A DNA stretch of 37,956 nucleotides from Bacteroidales bacterium (GTDB taxonomy: Bacteria > Bacteroidota > Bacteroidia > Bacteroidales > Paludibacteraceae), in contig JALFGC010000095.1 in the NCBI GenBank assembly GCA_022777485.1, positions 1-37,956 on the forward strand, in the 5' to 3' direction. Positions 1-7,744 of the stretch are shown here, in pieces. A program made the position numbers and the translations under genes. The notes beneath the pieces were generated by a model. That model worked only from the letters and a program-made list of their open reading frames with translations. It was not told where the DNA came from and ran no database searches. How positions within the stretch are numbered: the first letter of the stretch is position 1; each line of letters starts with the position of its first letter.

Positions 1-447
1 TTCGTCTTTGGCAACACCACCTTGGTTTGCCGCCAGATTGAGGGACGCTTCCCCAACTACAATGCCGTGATTCCGCAGAACAACACCAACATCGCAGTCA
101 TCGACAAGCAGACCCTTATCGCAGCCTGCAAGCGCGTAGCCGTGTTCGCCAACACCAGCACTTCGCTCTTGAAACTATCGCTCAGCGAGAACCGCCTGAA
201 CATCTCCGCGCAGGACATCGACTTCTCCACCAGCGCCGAGGAGACCATCGCTTGCGCTTACGAGGGCACTCCGCTGTCCATAGGCTTCAAGGCGCCCTTC
301 CTGATTGACATCTTGGGCGTGATAGGCTCGCAGGATGTGAAACTGCAACTCGCTGATTCCGCCCGCGCAGGGCTCATCCTCCCCACCGAGAACGAGGAAA
401 ACGAGGAACTGCTCATGCTCCTCATGCCTATGCTGCTCAATGACTAA
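1..447 (+). CDS. dnaN: DNA polymerase III beta sliding clamp, C-terminal part (5' truncated)
   Basis: Ring-shaped processivity clamp that tethers DNA polymerase III to DNA. Frame 1 is open from the first base of the window, so the gene starts upstream and only about the last 148 codons are here. Visible family features are the VCRQIEGRFPNY segment, the core with GFKAPFLIDIL, and the end ENEELLMLLMPMLLND, which matches the usual clamp C-terminus with its conserved MPM. The gene ends in TAA at 445-447 and is followed by an AT-rich inverted repeat, then an exonuclease gene in the same direction. A dnaN-exonuclease order is common in Bacteroidota. The identification is secure; only the start is missing. 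Confidence 0.95.
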   Translation, partial: FVFGNTTLVCRQIEGRFPNYNAVIPQNNTNIAVIDKQTLIAACKRVAVFANTSTSLLKLSLSENRLNISAQDIDFSTSAEETIACAYEGTPLSIGFKAPFLIDILGVIGSQDVKLQLADSARAGLILPTENEENEELLMLLMPMLLND

Positions 448-456
448 TGTCTATGT

Positions 457-552
457 TTAATTAAGAATTAAGAATTATGAATTAAGAGGGCGTTGCCTGC
501 CTGTTTTTCAGAGCATGAGCACTCATAATCCTTAATTCTTAATTCATAATTC
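457..552. repeat. Family A 7-bp AT-rich repeat, inverted pair
   Basis: The left arm carries TTAAGAATTAAGAATTATGA-type units and the right arm carries the complementary TTAATTCTTAATTCATAATT type. They are separated by a GC-richer middle (GGGCGTTGCC...GAGCATGAGC). The unit is 7 bp (GAATTAA/GAATTAT). It fills the gap between dnaN and the exonuclease gene and could fold into a long imperfect hairpin in the mRNA. Confidence 0.8.
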
Positions 553-565
553 AAAAGATACCGCT

Positions 566-1381
566 TTGAAACTGCACTTGACCCGCCCGTTGGTGTTCTT
601 CGATTTGGAGGCAACGGGACTGAATATCGCTACGGACCGCATTGTAGAGATTAGTTATTACAAGGTCTTTCCCAACGGCAACACCGAGGGAAAGACCTTG
701 CGCGTAAAGCCCACCGTGATTCGCCACAAGACGGACGCGTTTGGCAAGCCGTTTGTGGAGGAGACGGTGATGCATATTCCCGAGGAGAGTACGCAGATAC
801 ACGGCATCACGGATGCCGATGTGGCAGATTGCCCCACCTTTCGCGAGATAGCGCAAGACCTGGCGGACATGCTGCAAGACAGCGACCTCGCGGGCTACAA
901 CAGCAACCATTTCGACATCCCGCTGCTCGTCGAGGAGTTCCTGCGCGTGGGCGTGAAGGTGAACCTGAAGCAGAAACACTGCGTGGATGCCTATCAAATC
1001 TTCGTGAAGAACGAGCAACGCAACCTCGCCTCGGCATATCGCTTCTATTGCGGCAAGGAATTGGAGAACGCCCATTCCGCCAATGCTGATACCATGGCGA
1101 CCTACGAGGTGCTGAAAGCCCAATTGGAGCGCTACGACCTGCCCGATACCATCGAGGCACTCGCCGAATATACCACGGGGCCTGCACGCTATGCCGACTT
1201 CGCAGGGCGCGTGGGCTACGACCAAGAGGGGCAGGAGATATTCCTTTTTGGCAAGTACAAGAACCAACGCGTGGCGGATGTCTATCGCCGCGACAAGGGC
1301 TACTACGGCTGGCTCATGGCAGGCGACTTCCCCGCCTACACCCGACAGGTCTTCACTCGTATCTATCTGAAAACCAAATGA
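566..1381 (+). CDS. DEDDh 3'-5' exonuclease (DnaQ/PolC epsilon-like) with C-terminal DUF3820-like domain
   Basis: Metal-dependent 3'-5' exonuclease of the DnaQ superfamily, probably for DNA proofreading or end processing, 271 aa. Exo I is DLEATG (D13, E15), Exo II is the N..HFD segment around D117, and Exo III is the H-x4-D of HSANAD near 170-175, so the DEDDh set is complete. The C-terminal part has FGKYKNQRVADVYRRDKGYYGWLM, like the small DUF3820 family often fused to such exonucleases. The start is TTG at 566. It gives MKLHLTRPLVFFDLEATG, placing the first motif at the usual distance, and no ATG fits. It follows dnaN, consistent with a replication or repair role. The precise cellular substrate cannot be told from sequence. 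Confidence 0.88.
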   Translation: MKLHLTRPLVFFDLEATGLNIATDRIVEISYYKVFPNGNTEGKTLRVKPTVIRHKTDAFGKPFVEETVMHIPEESTQIHGITDADVADCPTFREIAQDLADMLQDSDLAGYNSNHFDIPLLVEEFLRVGVKVNLKQKHCVDAYQIFVKNEQRNLASAYRFYCGKELENAHSANADTMATYEVLKAQLERYDLPDTIEALAEYTTGPARYADFAGRVGYDQEGQEIFLFGKYKNQRVADVYRRDKGYYGWLMAGDFPAYTRQVFTRIYLKTK

Positions 1382-1382
1382 T

Positions 1383-1489
1383 AACTAATTATGAATTATG
1401 AATTATGAATTATGAGAGCGCATGCTCTGAAACTTAGTTCCAACGCTCTCTTAATTCTAAATTCATAATTCATAATTCTAAATTCTCCT
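1383..1489. repeat. Family A 7-bp AT-rich repeat, strong inverted pair
   Basis: Four tandem ATTATGA units ending in GAGAGCG on the left are mirrored on the right by CGCTCTC followed by TTAATTC/ATTCATA units. The arms are about 33 nt with a loop of about 30 nt. It fills the gap between the exonuclease and DUF4954 genes. Confidence 0.8.
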
Positions 1490-1492
1490 ATT

Positions 1493-3487
1493 ATGTTTAG
1501 AAACTTGACAGACATAGAGCAAGCGCAACTGATTGCGCAGGGTTGCTCGGCAAAAAACTGGCACGAAGTGTGGGTGAAAGATGGCTTTGACGCCACTTTC
1601 GTGCGCGATGTGCAGTTCTCCGGCACGGTGAAGATGGGCGTGTTCAACCGCGAGTTTGCCCTCCCGGGCGGGCTGAGTGTGCATGCCGGCATACAGCATG
1701 CCATGCTCCACAACTGCGAGATAGGCGACAATGTGCACCTCTACAATATCCACAACTACATCGCTAACTACCGTATTGGCAACGACACCTGTATCGAGAA
1801 TGTGAACTCCATCCTTGTGGACGGCAAGACCACTTTCGGCAACGGTGTGCGTGTGCCTGTGATGAACGAGGGCGGGGGCAGAGAGATTCCTATCTTTGAC
1901 CGTCTGAGTGCGAGCCTCGCCTATGTGATGACGCTCTATCGCCACCGCCCTGTGATGATAGAGACACTGGAGAAGATGGTGGACGACTACGCAGAGACGC
2001 AAGCCGACACGATGGGCTCGATAGGCAACCATGTCTGTATCCTCAATTGCGGCAGTATCAAGAATGTGCGCATTGGCGACAACGCACAGTTGGTGGGTGT
2101 ATCGCGCCTGAAGAACGGCTCCGTCAATTCTAATGCTGCCGCACCCGTGAAGTTGGGCAGCGGTGTGAAATGCACCGATTTCATTATCTCCTCGGGCGTG
2201 GAGATAGGCGACTCGACGCTGGTGGACAAGTGCTTCGTGGGGCAAGGCTGTATCTTCGACAAGCACTACTCGGCAGGCGAATCGCTCTTCTTCAGCAACT
2301 GCCAAGGCATGCACGGCGAGGCATGCGCTATCTTTGCCGGTCCGTACACGGTAACGCACCACAAATCGACCTTGCTGATAGCGGGTATGTTCTCCTTCCT
2401 GAACGCCGGCTCGGGCAGCAACCAGTCGAACCACATGTACAAGTTAGGTCCTATCCACCAAGGTGTGGCAGAGCGCGGGGCGAAGACCACCTCCGACAGT
2501 TACCTGCTATGGCCCTCGAAGATAGGTGCTTTCTCTCTCGTGATGGGGCGCCATACCCACCACGCCGACACCAGCGAACTGCCATTCTCCTACCTGATAG
2601 AGAATCAATCGGAGTCGTACCTCGTGCCGGGCGCAAACCTTCGCACGGTAGGGACTATCCGCGACGCGCAGAAATGGCCCAAGCGTGACAACCGCAAAGA
2701 CCCTGACAAGTTGGACTTTATCAACTTCAACCTGCTCTCGCCCTACACGGTGCAGAAGATGTGGCGCGGGCGCGAGGTGCTCAACGAGTTGCAGCAACTG
2801 AGTGGCGAAAACACCGAGGTCTATGGCTACAACAACTGCAAGATACGCAACTCCTCACTCGCGCACGGGCGCGAACTATATAGTATCGGTATTGCGAAGT
2901 TCTTGGGCAACTCGCTTATTTCGCGTATTGAGAAAGCAGACATCCACAGCCTTGAAGACCTGCATGCTGCTTTGCAGCCCGATAGCGCCGTGGGCAAAGG
3001 CGACTGGGTGGACTTGGCAGGACTGATAGCCCCTCGCTCGGAGGTAACTCGCCTGATGGACGACATAGAGCAGGGCGGCATGACGCCGGAGCAGATACAA
3101 GAGCGTTTCCGCGAGATGCACGAGCAGTACTACTCCTACGAGTGGACTTGGGCAGCGGAGAAACTGGAGCAGATATGGGGCTGCACAGTGGCAGAAGTGA
3201 GTGTAGAGCAGGTGCTCAAGTCGATAGACGACTGGCAGAATGCCGTTGTTAGACTGGATAGAATGGTCTATGACGACGCGCGCAAGGAGTTTGACCTCAA
3301 CAGCCGCACCGGCTTCGGTGTGGACGGCGACCGCTCGCAGCAGCAAGCCGACTTCGAGTCCGTGCGCGGCTCCTTCGAGAGCAACTCCTTTGTGAAAGCC
3401 GTGCTCGAGCATATCGACCGAAAGACCGCCTTGGGAGAAAGGGTAAAGGAAAAGTTATTGGGAATTAGGAATTCATTTGCAGATTGA
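1493..3487 (+). CDS. DUF4954 family left-handed beta-helix protein
   Basis: A 664-aa protein of the DUF4954 family, common in Bacteroidales and without an established reaction. The N-terminal two thirds contain many hexapeptide-like turns typical of left-handed parallel beta-helices (nucleotidyl- and acyltransferase type), for example NCEIGDNVHLYNIHNYIANYRIG and SSGVEIGDSTLVDKCFVGQG. The C-terminal third is helical and charged. No signal peptide or membrane segment is visible, so it should be cytoplasmic. The ATG at 1493 follows the family A inverted repeat. The last codons (GIRNSFAD) also look like a decayed GAATTAG/GAATTC repeat. The RNase Z gene starts right at its stop. Family assignment is confident from overall pattern; the role is unknown, with sugar-nucleotide or acyl transfer only a guess from the fold. 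Confidence 0.8.
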   Translation: MFRNLTDIEQAQLIAQGCSAKNWHEVWVKDGFDATFVRDVQFSGTVKMGVFNREFALPGGLSVHAGIQHAMLHNCEIGDNVHLYNIHNYIANYRIGNDTCIENVNSILVDGKTTFGNGVRVPVMNEGGGREIPIFDRLSASLAYVMTLYRHRPVMIETLEKMVDDYAETQADTMGSIGNHVCILNCGSIKNVRIGDNAQLVGVSRLKNGSVNSNAAAPVKLGSGVKCTDFIISSGVEIGDSTLVDKCFVGQGCIFDKHYSAGESLFFSNCQGMHGEACAIFAGPYTVTHHKSTLLIAGMFSFLNAGSGSNQSNHMYKLGPIHQGVAERGAKTTSDSYLLWPSKIGAFSLVMGRHTHHADTSELPFSYLIENQSESYLVPGANLRTVGTIRDAQKWPKRDNRKDPDKLDFINFNLLSPYTVQKMWRGREVLNELQQLSGENTEVYGYNNCKIRNSSLAHGRELYSIGIAKFLGNSLISRIEKADIHSLEDLHAALQPDSAVGKGDWVDLAGLIAPRSEVTRLMDDIEQGGMTPEQIQERFREMHEQYYSYEWTWAAEKLEQIWGCTVAEVSVEQVLKSIDDWQNAVVRLDRMVYDDARKEFDLNSRTGFGVDGDRSQQQADFESVRGSFESNSFVKAVLEHIDRKTALGERVKEKLLGIRNSFAD

Positions 3488-3495
3488 TATTCCCC

Positions 3496-4332
3496 ATGTC
3501 TGATTGCAAACTGACCATATTAGGTTGCGGCAGTGCGAAGCCGACGATGACGAACTCGCCATCGGGGCAGATACTGGATTTGTGTGACAAGTCGTTTATG
3601 ATTGACTGTGGCGAGGGTGTGCAGATTACCATGCAACGCCTCGGGACACGGACGGCGCGGCTGTACAATATCTTCATCTCGCACTTGCACGGCGACCACT
3701 GCTTCGGTTTGATAGGCTTGCTCTCTACCTTGGGCATGCTCCGTCGCACGCAGCCCATGCATATCTACGCCCACGCAGACTTAGAGGGGTTGTTGCGTCC
3801 GTGGTTGGACTACTATTGCAGCGACCTGCCTTACGAGGTGGTTTTCCATGCCATCAACCCGCGCAAGCACGAGGTGATATTCGAAGACAGGACGGTAACG
3901 GTGGAGACGATTCCGCTCAAACACTCCGTGCCCTGCTGCGGCTTTCTCTTCACGGAGCACCACCGTGACACCGAGCCCGTGAAGCGCTATGCCTACTGCT
4001 CCGACACGATGTACAGCGAGAAGATACTGCCAATCATCGAGGGCGTGGAGACGCTCTATCACGAGGCGACTTTCCTCCAAGAGCAGGCAGACCGCTGCAA
4101 GGTGGTGATGCACTCCACGGCAGCCGAGGCGGCAACTATCGCGCAGAAAGCCCATGTGAAGCAACTGATTATCGGGCATTTCTCCGCCCGCGTACTCGAC
4201 CAAAGTCTCTTCCTCGAAGAGGCAAAACCTATCTTCGAGAACACCCTCTTAGCCGAAGAGCGAAAAACCTACACGCTGAGTAATCTGAATAATCTGAGTA
4301 CTCTGAATTCTCCGATTACTCCAAATAACTAA
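3496..4332 (+). CDS. rnz: Ribonuclease Z (tRNA 3' endonuclease)
   Basis: Zinc-dependent endonuclease of the metallo-beta-lactamase fold that trims tRNA precursors 3' of the discriminator base. The signature is HLHGDH (H63, H65, D67, H68). Later metal ligands are likely in YCSDT and IGHFSAR. I start at ATG 3496 (MSDCKLTILGCGSAKP, 278 aa), where the beta-lactamase fold begins. An in-frame TTG at 3484 would overlap the preceding stop as TTGA and add four residues. RNase Z matters here because none of the four tRNAs in the window encodes CCA. The last 15 residues before PNN (LSN-LNN-LST-LNS-PIT) are five 9-bp DNA repeats rather than conserved protein. Confidence 0.93.
   Translation: MSDCKLTILGCGSAKPTMTNSPSGQILDLCDKSFMIDCGEGVQITMQRLGTRTARLYNIFISHLHGDHCFGLIGLLSTLGMLRRTQPMHIYAHADLEGLLRPWLDYYCSDLPYEVVFHAINPRKHEVIFEDRTVTVETIPLKHSVPCCGFLFTEHHRDTEPVKRYAYCSDTMYSEKILPIIEGVETLYHEATFLQEQADRCKVVMHSTAAEAATIAQKAHVKQLIIGHFSARVLDQSLFLEEAKPIFENTLLAEERKTYTLSNLNNLSTLNSPITPNN
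4276..4320 (+). repeat. Five 9-bp tandem repeats inside the 3' end of rnz
   Basis: Units CTGAGTAAT, CTGAATAAT, CTGAGTACT, CTGAATTCT and CCGATTACT run head to tail and in frame, encoding three residues each. The same 9-bp family appears on the minus strand at about 24616-24652, between lolD and thiL. Confidence 0.8.
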
Positions 4333-4338
4333 CATCCC

Positions 4339-5730
4339 ATGGCAAAGCCGAAAATTACATATATTTGTTCAAACTGCGGGGCGAAGGCTCCGCAGATGTT
4401 AGGTCGCTGTCCGGTGTGCGGCGAATGGGGCACTTATGAGGAGGAAGTGGAAGATGCTTACACTGCGAGCGGTACAGGGAGTGGTTTGTTCGGCAGTGGC
4501 AGCAAAGGGATTCGCGCGCGGGGCAACAGCGTGCCGCAGAAGATACAGGAGATAGTGGCGTCGGAGGAGATGCGGATAGACATGCACAACGGTGAACTGA
4601 ACCGTGTGCTGGGCGGGGGATTAGTGCCCGGGTCGCTGGTGTTGCTCGGCGGTGAGCCCGGGATAGGCAAATCGACGTTGGCACTGCAAGTGCTCTTGCA
4701 GATGGGTGAGCGCAAGACCTTTTATGCCAGCGGCGAGGAGAGCGAACGGCAATTGAAACTGCGGGCAGAGCGGCTGGCGGGCAAGGCAGATAACTTGTAT
4801 ATCATGAGCGAGACCAGCCTTGAACGCATATTAGGCTATGTGAAGGAGTTGCAGCCTGAGGTGGTGGTGATAGACTCCATACAAACTATCGGCAGCGAGG
4901 GCGTGGAGGCGAGCATCGGCAGCCTGAGCCAAGTGCGCGAGTGCGCCACGCGGATTTTGCAGTTTGCCAAAGAGCAAAATATCCCCTTCTTCATCATCGG
5001 GCATATCAACAAAGAAGGTTCGCTGGCGGGTCCAAAAGTGCTGGAGCATATCGTGGACACGGTGTTGCAGTTTGAGGGCGACCAACACTATATGTATCGT
5101 ATGCTTCGAAGCCAAAAGAACCGCTTCGGCAGCACCTCGGAATTGGGCATTTACGAGATGCGGCATGATGGCTTGCGCGAGGTTACCAACCCGAGCGAGA
5201 TGTTGCTCTCTACGTCGCGCGAGGGCTTGTCGGGCATCGCCATCGCGGCGGCAGTGGAGGGAGTGCGCCCCTTCCTGATAGAGGTACAGGCGTTGGTCTC
5301 TTCGGCGGCTTACGGCACGCCGCAACGCTCTTGTACGGGCTTCGACAGCCGCAGGCTGAACATGCTCCTTGCCGTGTTGGAGAAGCGCGTAGGTTTTAAG
5401 TTGTTGCAGAAAGATGTGTTTCTGAATATCGCCGGCGGCCTGCGGGTGAACGATCCCGCGATAGACTTGGCGGTGCTGGCGGCGGTGCTATCATCGAACA
5501 TGGATATCGCGCTTGATGCCGACACCTGCCTAACGGGTGAGGTGGGCTTGGCAGGGGAGATTCGCCCCGTGAATCGCATAGAGCAACGCATACAGGAGGC
5601 GGAGAAGTTGGGTTTCCGCCGTATCATCATCCCCGAGCAGCAGCAACAGGGCTTGTCCAAACGCTTCCGAATAGAGGTGGTCGCTGTGGGCAAAGTGGCA
5701 GACGCTTTTCGACTGCTGATACAAAAATGA
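4339..5730 (+). CDS. radA: DNA repair protein RadA
   Basis: RecA-like branch-migration ATPase that processes recombination intermediates, 463 aa, the usual length. The N-terminal C4 zinc finger is C10-x2-C13...C24-x2-C27. Walker A is GGEPGIGKST near residue 104. The RadA-specific KNRFG motif is at 260-264, and the C-terminal third is the Lon-protease-like domain (LRVNDPAIDLAVLAAVLSS). The ATG is six bases after the rnz stop, so the two are probably co-transcribed. Nothing is missing or unusual. Confidence 0.97.
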   Translation: MAKPKITYICSNCGAKAPQMLGRCPVCGEWGTYEEEVEDAYTASGTGSGLFGSGSKGIRARGNSVPQKIQEIVASEEMRIDMHNGELNRVLGGGLVPGSLVLLGGEPGIGKSTLALQVLLQMGERKTFYASGEESERQLKLRAERLAGKADNLYIMSETSLERILGYVKELQPEVVVIDSIQTIGSEGVEASIGSLSQVRECATRILQFAKEQNIPFFIIGHINKEGSLAGPKVLEHIVDTVLQFEGDQHYMYRMLRSQKNRFGSTSELGIYEMRHDGLREVTNPSEMLLSTSREGLSGIAIAAAVEGVRPFLIEVQALVSSAAYGTPQRSCTGFDSRRLNMLLAVLEKRVGFKLLQKDVFLNIAGGLRVNDPAIDLAVLAAVLSSNMDIALDADTCLTGEVGLAGEIRPVNRIEQRIQEAEKLGFRRIIIPEQQQQGLSKRFRIEVVAVGKVADAFRLLIQK

Positions 5731-5768
5731 TAGAATATAAGCCTAATGGGTAATATTTTGCTATTGTG

Positions 5769-5823
5769 CTAAAACCGTTAAGGTTTGCTTAAGGTCTGCT
5801 CGAAGTCCGCTGAAAAACGGCTG
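5769..5823. repeat. Degenerate 11-bp tandem array
   Basis: In the 248-nt gap after radA, consecutive 11-bp units can be laid out: CTAAAACCGTT, AAGGTTTGCTT, AAGGTCTGCTC, GAAGTCCGCTG, AAAAACGGCTG. The middle units are clearly related and the outer ones only loosely. No gene is evident in this gap; the 65-aa reading frame across it runs through the promoter at 5911-5942. Confidence 0.5.
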
Positions 5824-5910
5824 AGAAGGCAAGTGTCATTTTGTCAAAAAGCGTATAGAGCGTTAATTTTTGGTAAAAATGGCACTATTTTTTATTTTGT
5901 AGGGAATATA

Positions 5911-5942
5911 TTTGGAAATTCAGTATTTTTTTTGTATCTTTG
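5911..5942 (+). promoter_or_regulatory. Bacteroidota promoter of the outer-membrane barrel gene
   Basis: The -33 box TTTG is at 5911-5914 and the -7 box TATCTTTG at 5935-5942, with exactly 20 nt between. This matches the known Bacteroidota sigma-ABfr consensus TTTG / TAnnTTTG. Transcription should start near 5948-5950, which excludes a TTG start at 5940. Confidence 0.85.
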
Positions 5943-5978
5943 CACGCTCATTTTAAGGTATCGAATATCAAGACAACA

Positions 5979-6797
5979 TTGAAAAGAAAGTTAGGAAATA
6001 TCATCTTGTGGATGTTGGTAGGTTGTGCGGTACGTGTGAGTGCGCAGACTGTGCGAGAATATCGTTGTGAGTTGGGACTGCAGGGGGGAGTAGGTTATTA
6101 TGTGGGCGATGCAATGGAGTATGTGTTTCAGGATGTGCGTGGGGCGTATGGCTTGCAGTTTCGATATAAGATCAACCAACGCTGGGCGATACAGGTAAAG
6201 GGGATGATGCACCATATACAAGGTGCTACGAATACGGAAATTACGCCACCTGATGCGATGCAGCCCTATCCTATTGTGCAGCCCAAGCAATGGGGGACGC
6301 GGATGGTGAATGCGGATGTGATGGGAGAGTTTAACTTTTTCCGTTTCGGTCAGAAGCAATACGACCGTCGCGTGAAGCAATTGACGCCGTTTATCGGCGT
6401 GGGAGTGGGTGTGAGCGTGTGTCTAAATGAAGATTGGACATGGCGGACATATAGCAAGGATTTCTTCAACAATCCGAAAAGGGATAAGGACGGGAAGGTG
6501 GAAATAGATAATACAACAGGGAATACTCAATATGCTTTTACGCTATCGAGATACACACAGATATACATCCCGTTCGTGGTGGGACTGAAATGGAAAATAG
6601 CGGAAAGGTGGCAATTGCAAGTGGCATGGCAACACAATGTGTATTTTGCTGATAATCTGGAAGGTAGAAAAGAGCTTTGCAACTCGTATAATCTAAACGG
6701 GAGCAATCTTTTGAACAACGATGTAACTTCGCAACTCACGGTTGGCATAGTTTTTGAGTTTGACCAAGACGAGAAGATTTGCAGGATATGCGAGTGA
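5979..6797 (+). CDS. Outer-membrane beta-barrel protein, PorT/OmpA-barrel-like
   Basis: A protein of about 272 aa, exported and probably folded as an outer-membrane beta barrel. After a signal peptide (KRKLGNIILWMLVGCAVRVSAQ, cleaved after SAQ) it shows alternating aromatic strands such as LGLQGGVGYYVGDAMEYVF, YGLQFRYKINQRWAIQVKG and TQIYIPFVVGLKWKIAERWQLQVAWQ, and ends in a TVGIVFEFD strand. I place the start at TTG 5979, because the upstream TTG at 5940 lies inside the promoter -7 box; an ATG at 6012 would truncate the signal peptide. It has its own promoter. The ligand or partner is unknown; PorT-like or general porin-like barrels both fit. Confidence 0.7.
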   Translation: MKRKLGNIILWMLVGCAVRVSAQTVREYRCELGLQGGVGYYVGDAMEYVFQDVRGAYGLQFRYKINQRWAIQVKGMMHHIQGATNTEITPPDAMQPYPIVQPKQWGTRMVNADVMGEFNFFRFGQKQYDRRVKQLTPFIGVGVGVSVCLNEDWTWRTYSKDFFNNPKRDKDGKVEIDNTTGNTQYAFTLSRYTQIYIPFVVGLKWKIAERWQLQVAWQHNVYFADNLEGRKELCNSYNLNGSNLLNNDVTSQLTVGIVFEFDQDEKICRICE

Positions 6798-6906
6798 GAT
6801 AGAAAAAAAACACCTTGCTGTGGGCTACGCCCTTGCAGAGATTAGGAAGAATTTGAGCGGAGGATATGGATTTTCTTTAGAATCTGTAACCATCCTATAA
6901 ATCTCG

Positions 6907-6922
6907 TCCCGACACGTCGGGA
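6907..6922. repeat. Hairpin TCCCGAC-AC-GTCGGGA, copy 1
   Basis: A 7-bp perfect stem with a 2-nt loop lies in the 168-nt gap before uppS. The identical 16-mer occurs again at 23212-23227. Confidence 0.75.
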
Positions 6923-6965
6923 TAAATAGAGCGAAGCGAGCAGGATATAGAAAAACTAATTGACA

Positions 6966-7715
6966 ATGGACTACAAATCGCAAATAGACAAAGCGCGTAT
7001 GCCGCGGCACGTGGCTATCATCATGGATGGCAACGGCAGGTGGGCAAAGAAACAGGGCTTGGCTCGTATGTACGGGCATAAGCAGGGTGTGGAGACTGTG
7101 CACCGTATCACGGAGACGGCAGCGGCGTTGGGTATTCAGTACCTGACCCTCTATACTTTCTCTACGGAGAACTGGAACCGCCCGAAAGAGGAGGTGGACG
7201 CGCTGATGACTCTGCTGGTAGATACCATTGCCAAAGAGACGCCGACGCTGATGAAGAACAATGTGCGGCTGCTGACGATAGGAGATACGGAGCGACTGCC
7301 GGAAGGCGCGAAGCGCAAGTTCGAGCAGTGTATGGAGGAGACGAGCGGCAACACGGGATTGCGATTAGTGATAGCCCTCAGTTACTCCGCGCGGTGGGAG
7401 ATAACGAACGCCATGCAAGAGGCAGTGCGAAAGGCGCAGGCGGGAGCGTTGAAGGCGGAAGATGTGAACGAGGAATTGGTGTCGTCGCTGATGACCACGG
7501 CAAGTATGCCCGACCCCGACCTGCTGATACGGACAAGCGGCGAGTTGCGGATTAGCAACTTCCTCTTGTGGCAGTTGGCTTACTCGGAGTTGTACTTCAC
7601 CGACTGCTTGTGGCCCGAATTTACAGAAGAGGAGTTCTGCAAAGCGATAGTGGATTACCAACACCGCGAACGCCGATTCGGCAAGACGAGCGAACAAGTA
7701 TTAATTAAGAATTAA
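6966..7715 (+). CDS. uppS: Di-trans,poly-cis-undecaprenyl-diphosphate synthase (UppS)
   Basis: Cytoplasmic cis-prenyltransferase that condenses isopentenyl diphosphate onto farnesyl diphosphate to make the undecaprenyl carrier lipid for peptidoglycan and surface glycans. The product is 249 aa. The catalytic motif [12 protein letters not shown] has D21, and the conserved C-terminal substrate motif is [21 protein letters not shown] use ATG 6966 rather than the TTG at 6960. The final residues LIKN and the stop come from a family A repeat (TTA ATT AAG AAT TAA). It leads the uppS-bamA-ompH-ompH block usual in Bacteroidota. Confidence 0.96.
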   Translation: MDYKSQIDKARMPRHVAIIMDGNGRWAKKQGLARMYGHKQGVETVHRITETAAALGIQYLTLYTFSTENWNRPKEEVDALMTLLVDTIAKETPTLMKNNVRLLTIGDTERLPEGAKRKFEQCMEETSGNTGLRLVIALSYSARWEITNAMQEAVRKAQAGALKAEDVNEELVSSLMTTASMPDPDLLIRTSGELRISNFLLWQLAYSELYFTDCLWPEFTEEEFCKAIVDYQHRERRFGKTSEQVLIKN

Positions 7716-7724
7716 GAATTAAGA
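7701..7724. repeat. Family A 7-bp repeat overlapping the uppS stop
   Basis: TTAATTAAGAATTAAGAATT AAGA, a tandem of GAATTAA units. It supplies the last uppS codons and the stop at 7713-7715, and bridges to bamA. Confidence 0.8.
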
Positions 7725-7744
7725 GGGGGCATTGCTATTAGCAA

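Noticed and set aside
1..447. Replication origin near dnaN
   Set aside because: No dnaA gene or DnaA-box cluster is visible, and in Bacteroidota dnaN is often not next to the origin.
5785..5982. 65-codon plus-strand ORF after radA
   Set aside because: It crosses the promoter at 5911-5942 and has no protein-like features.
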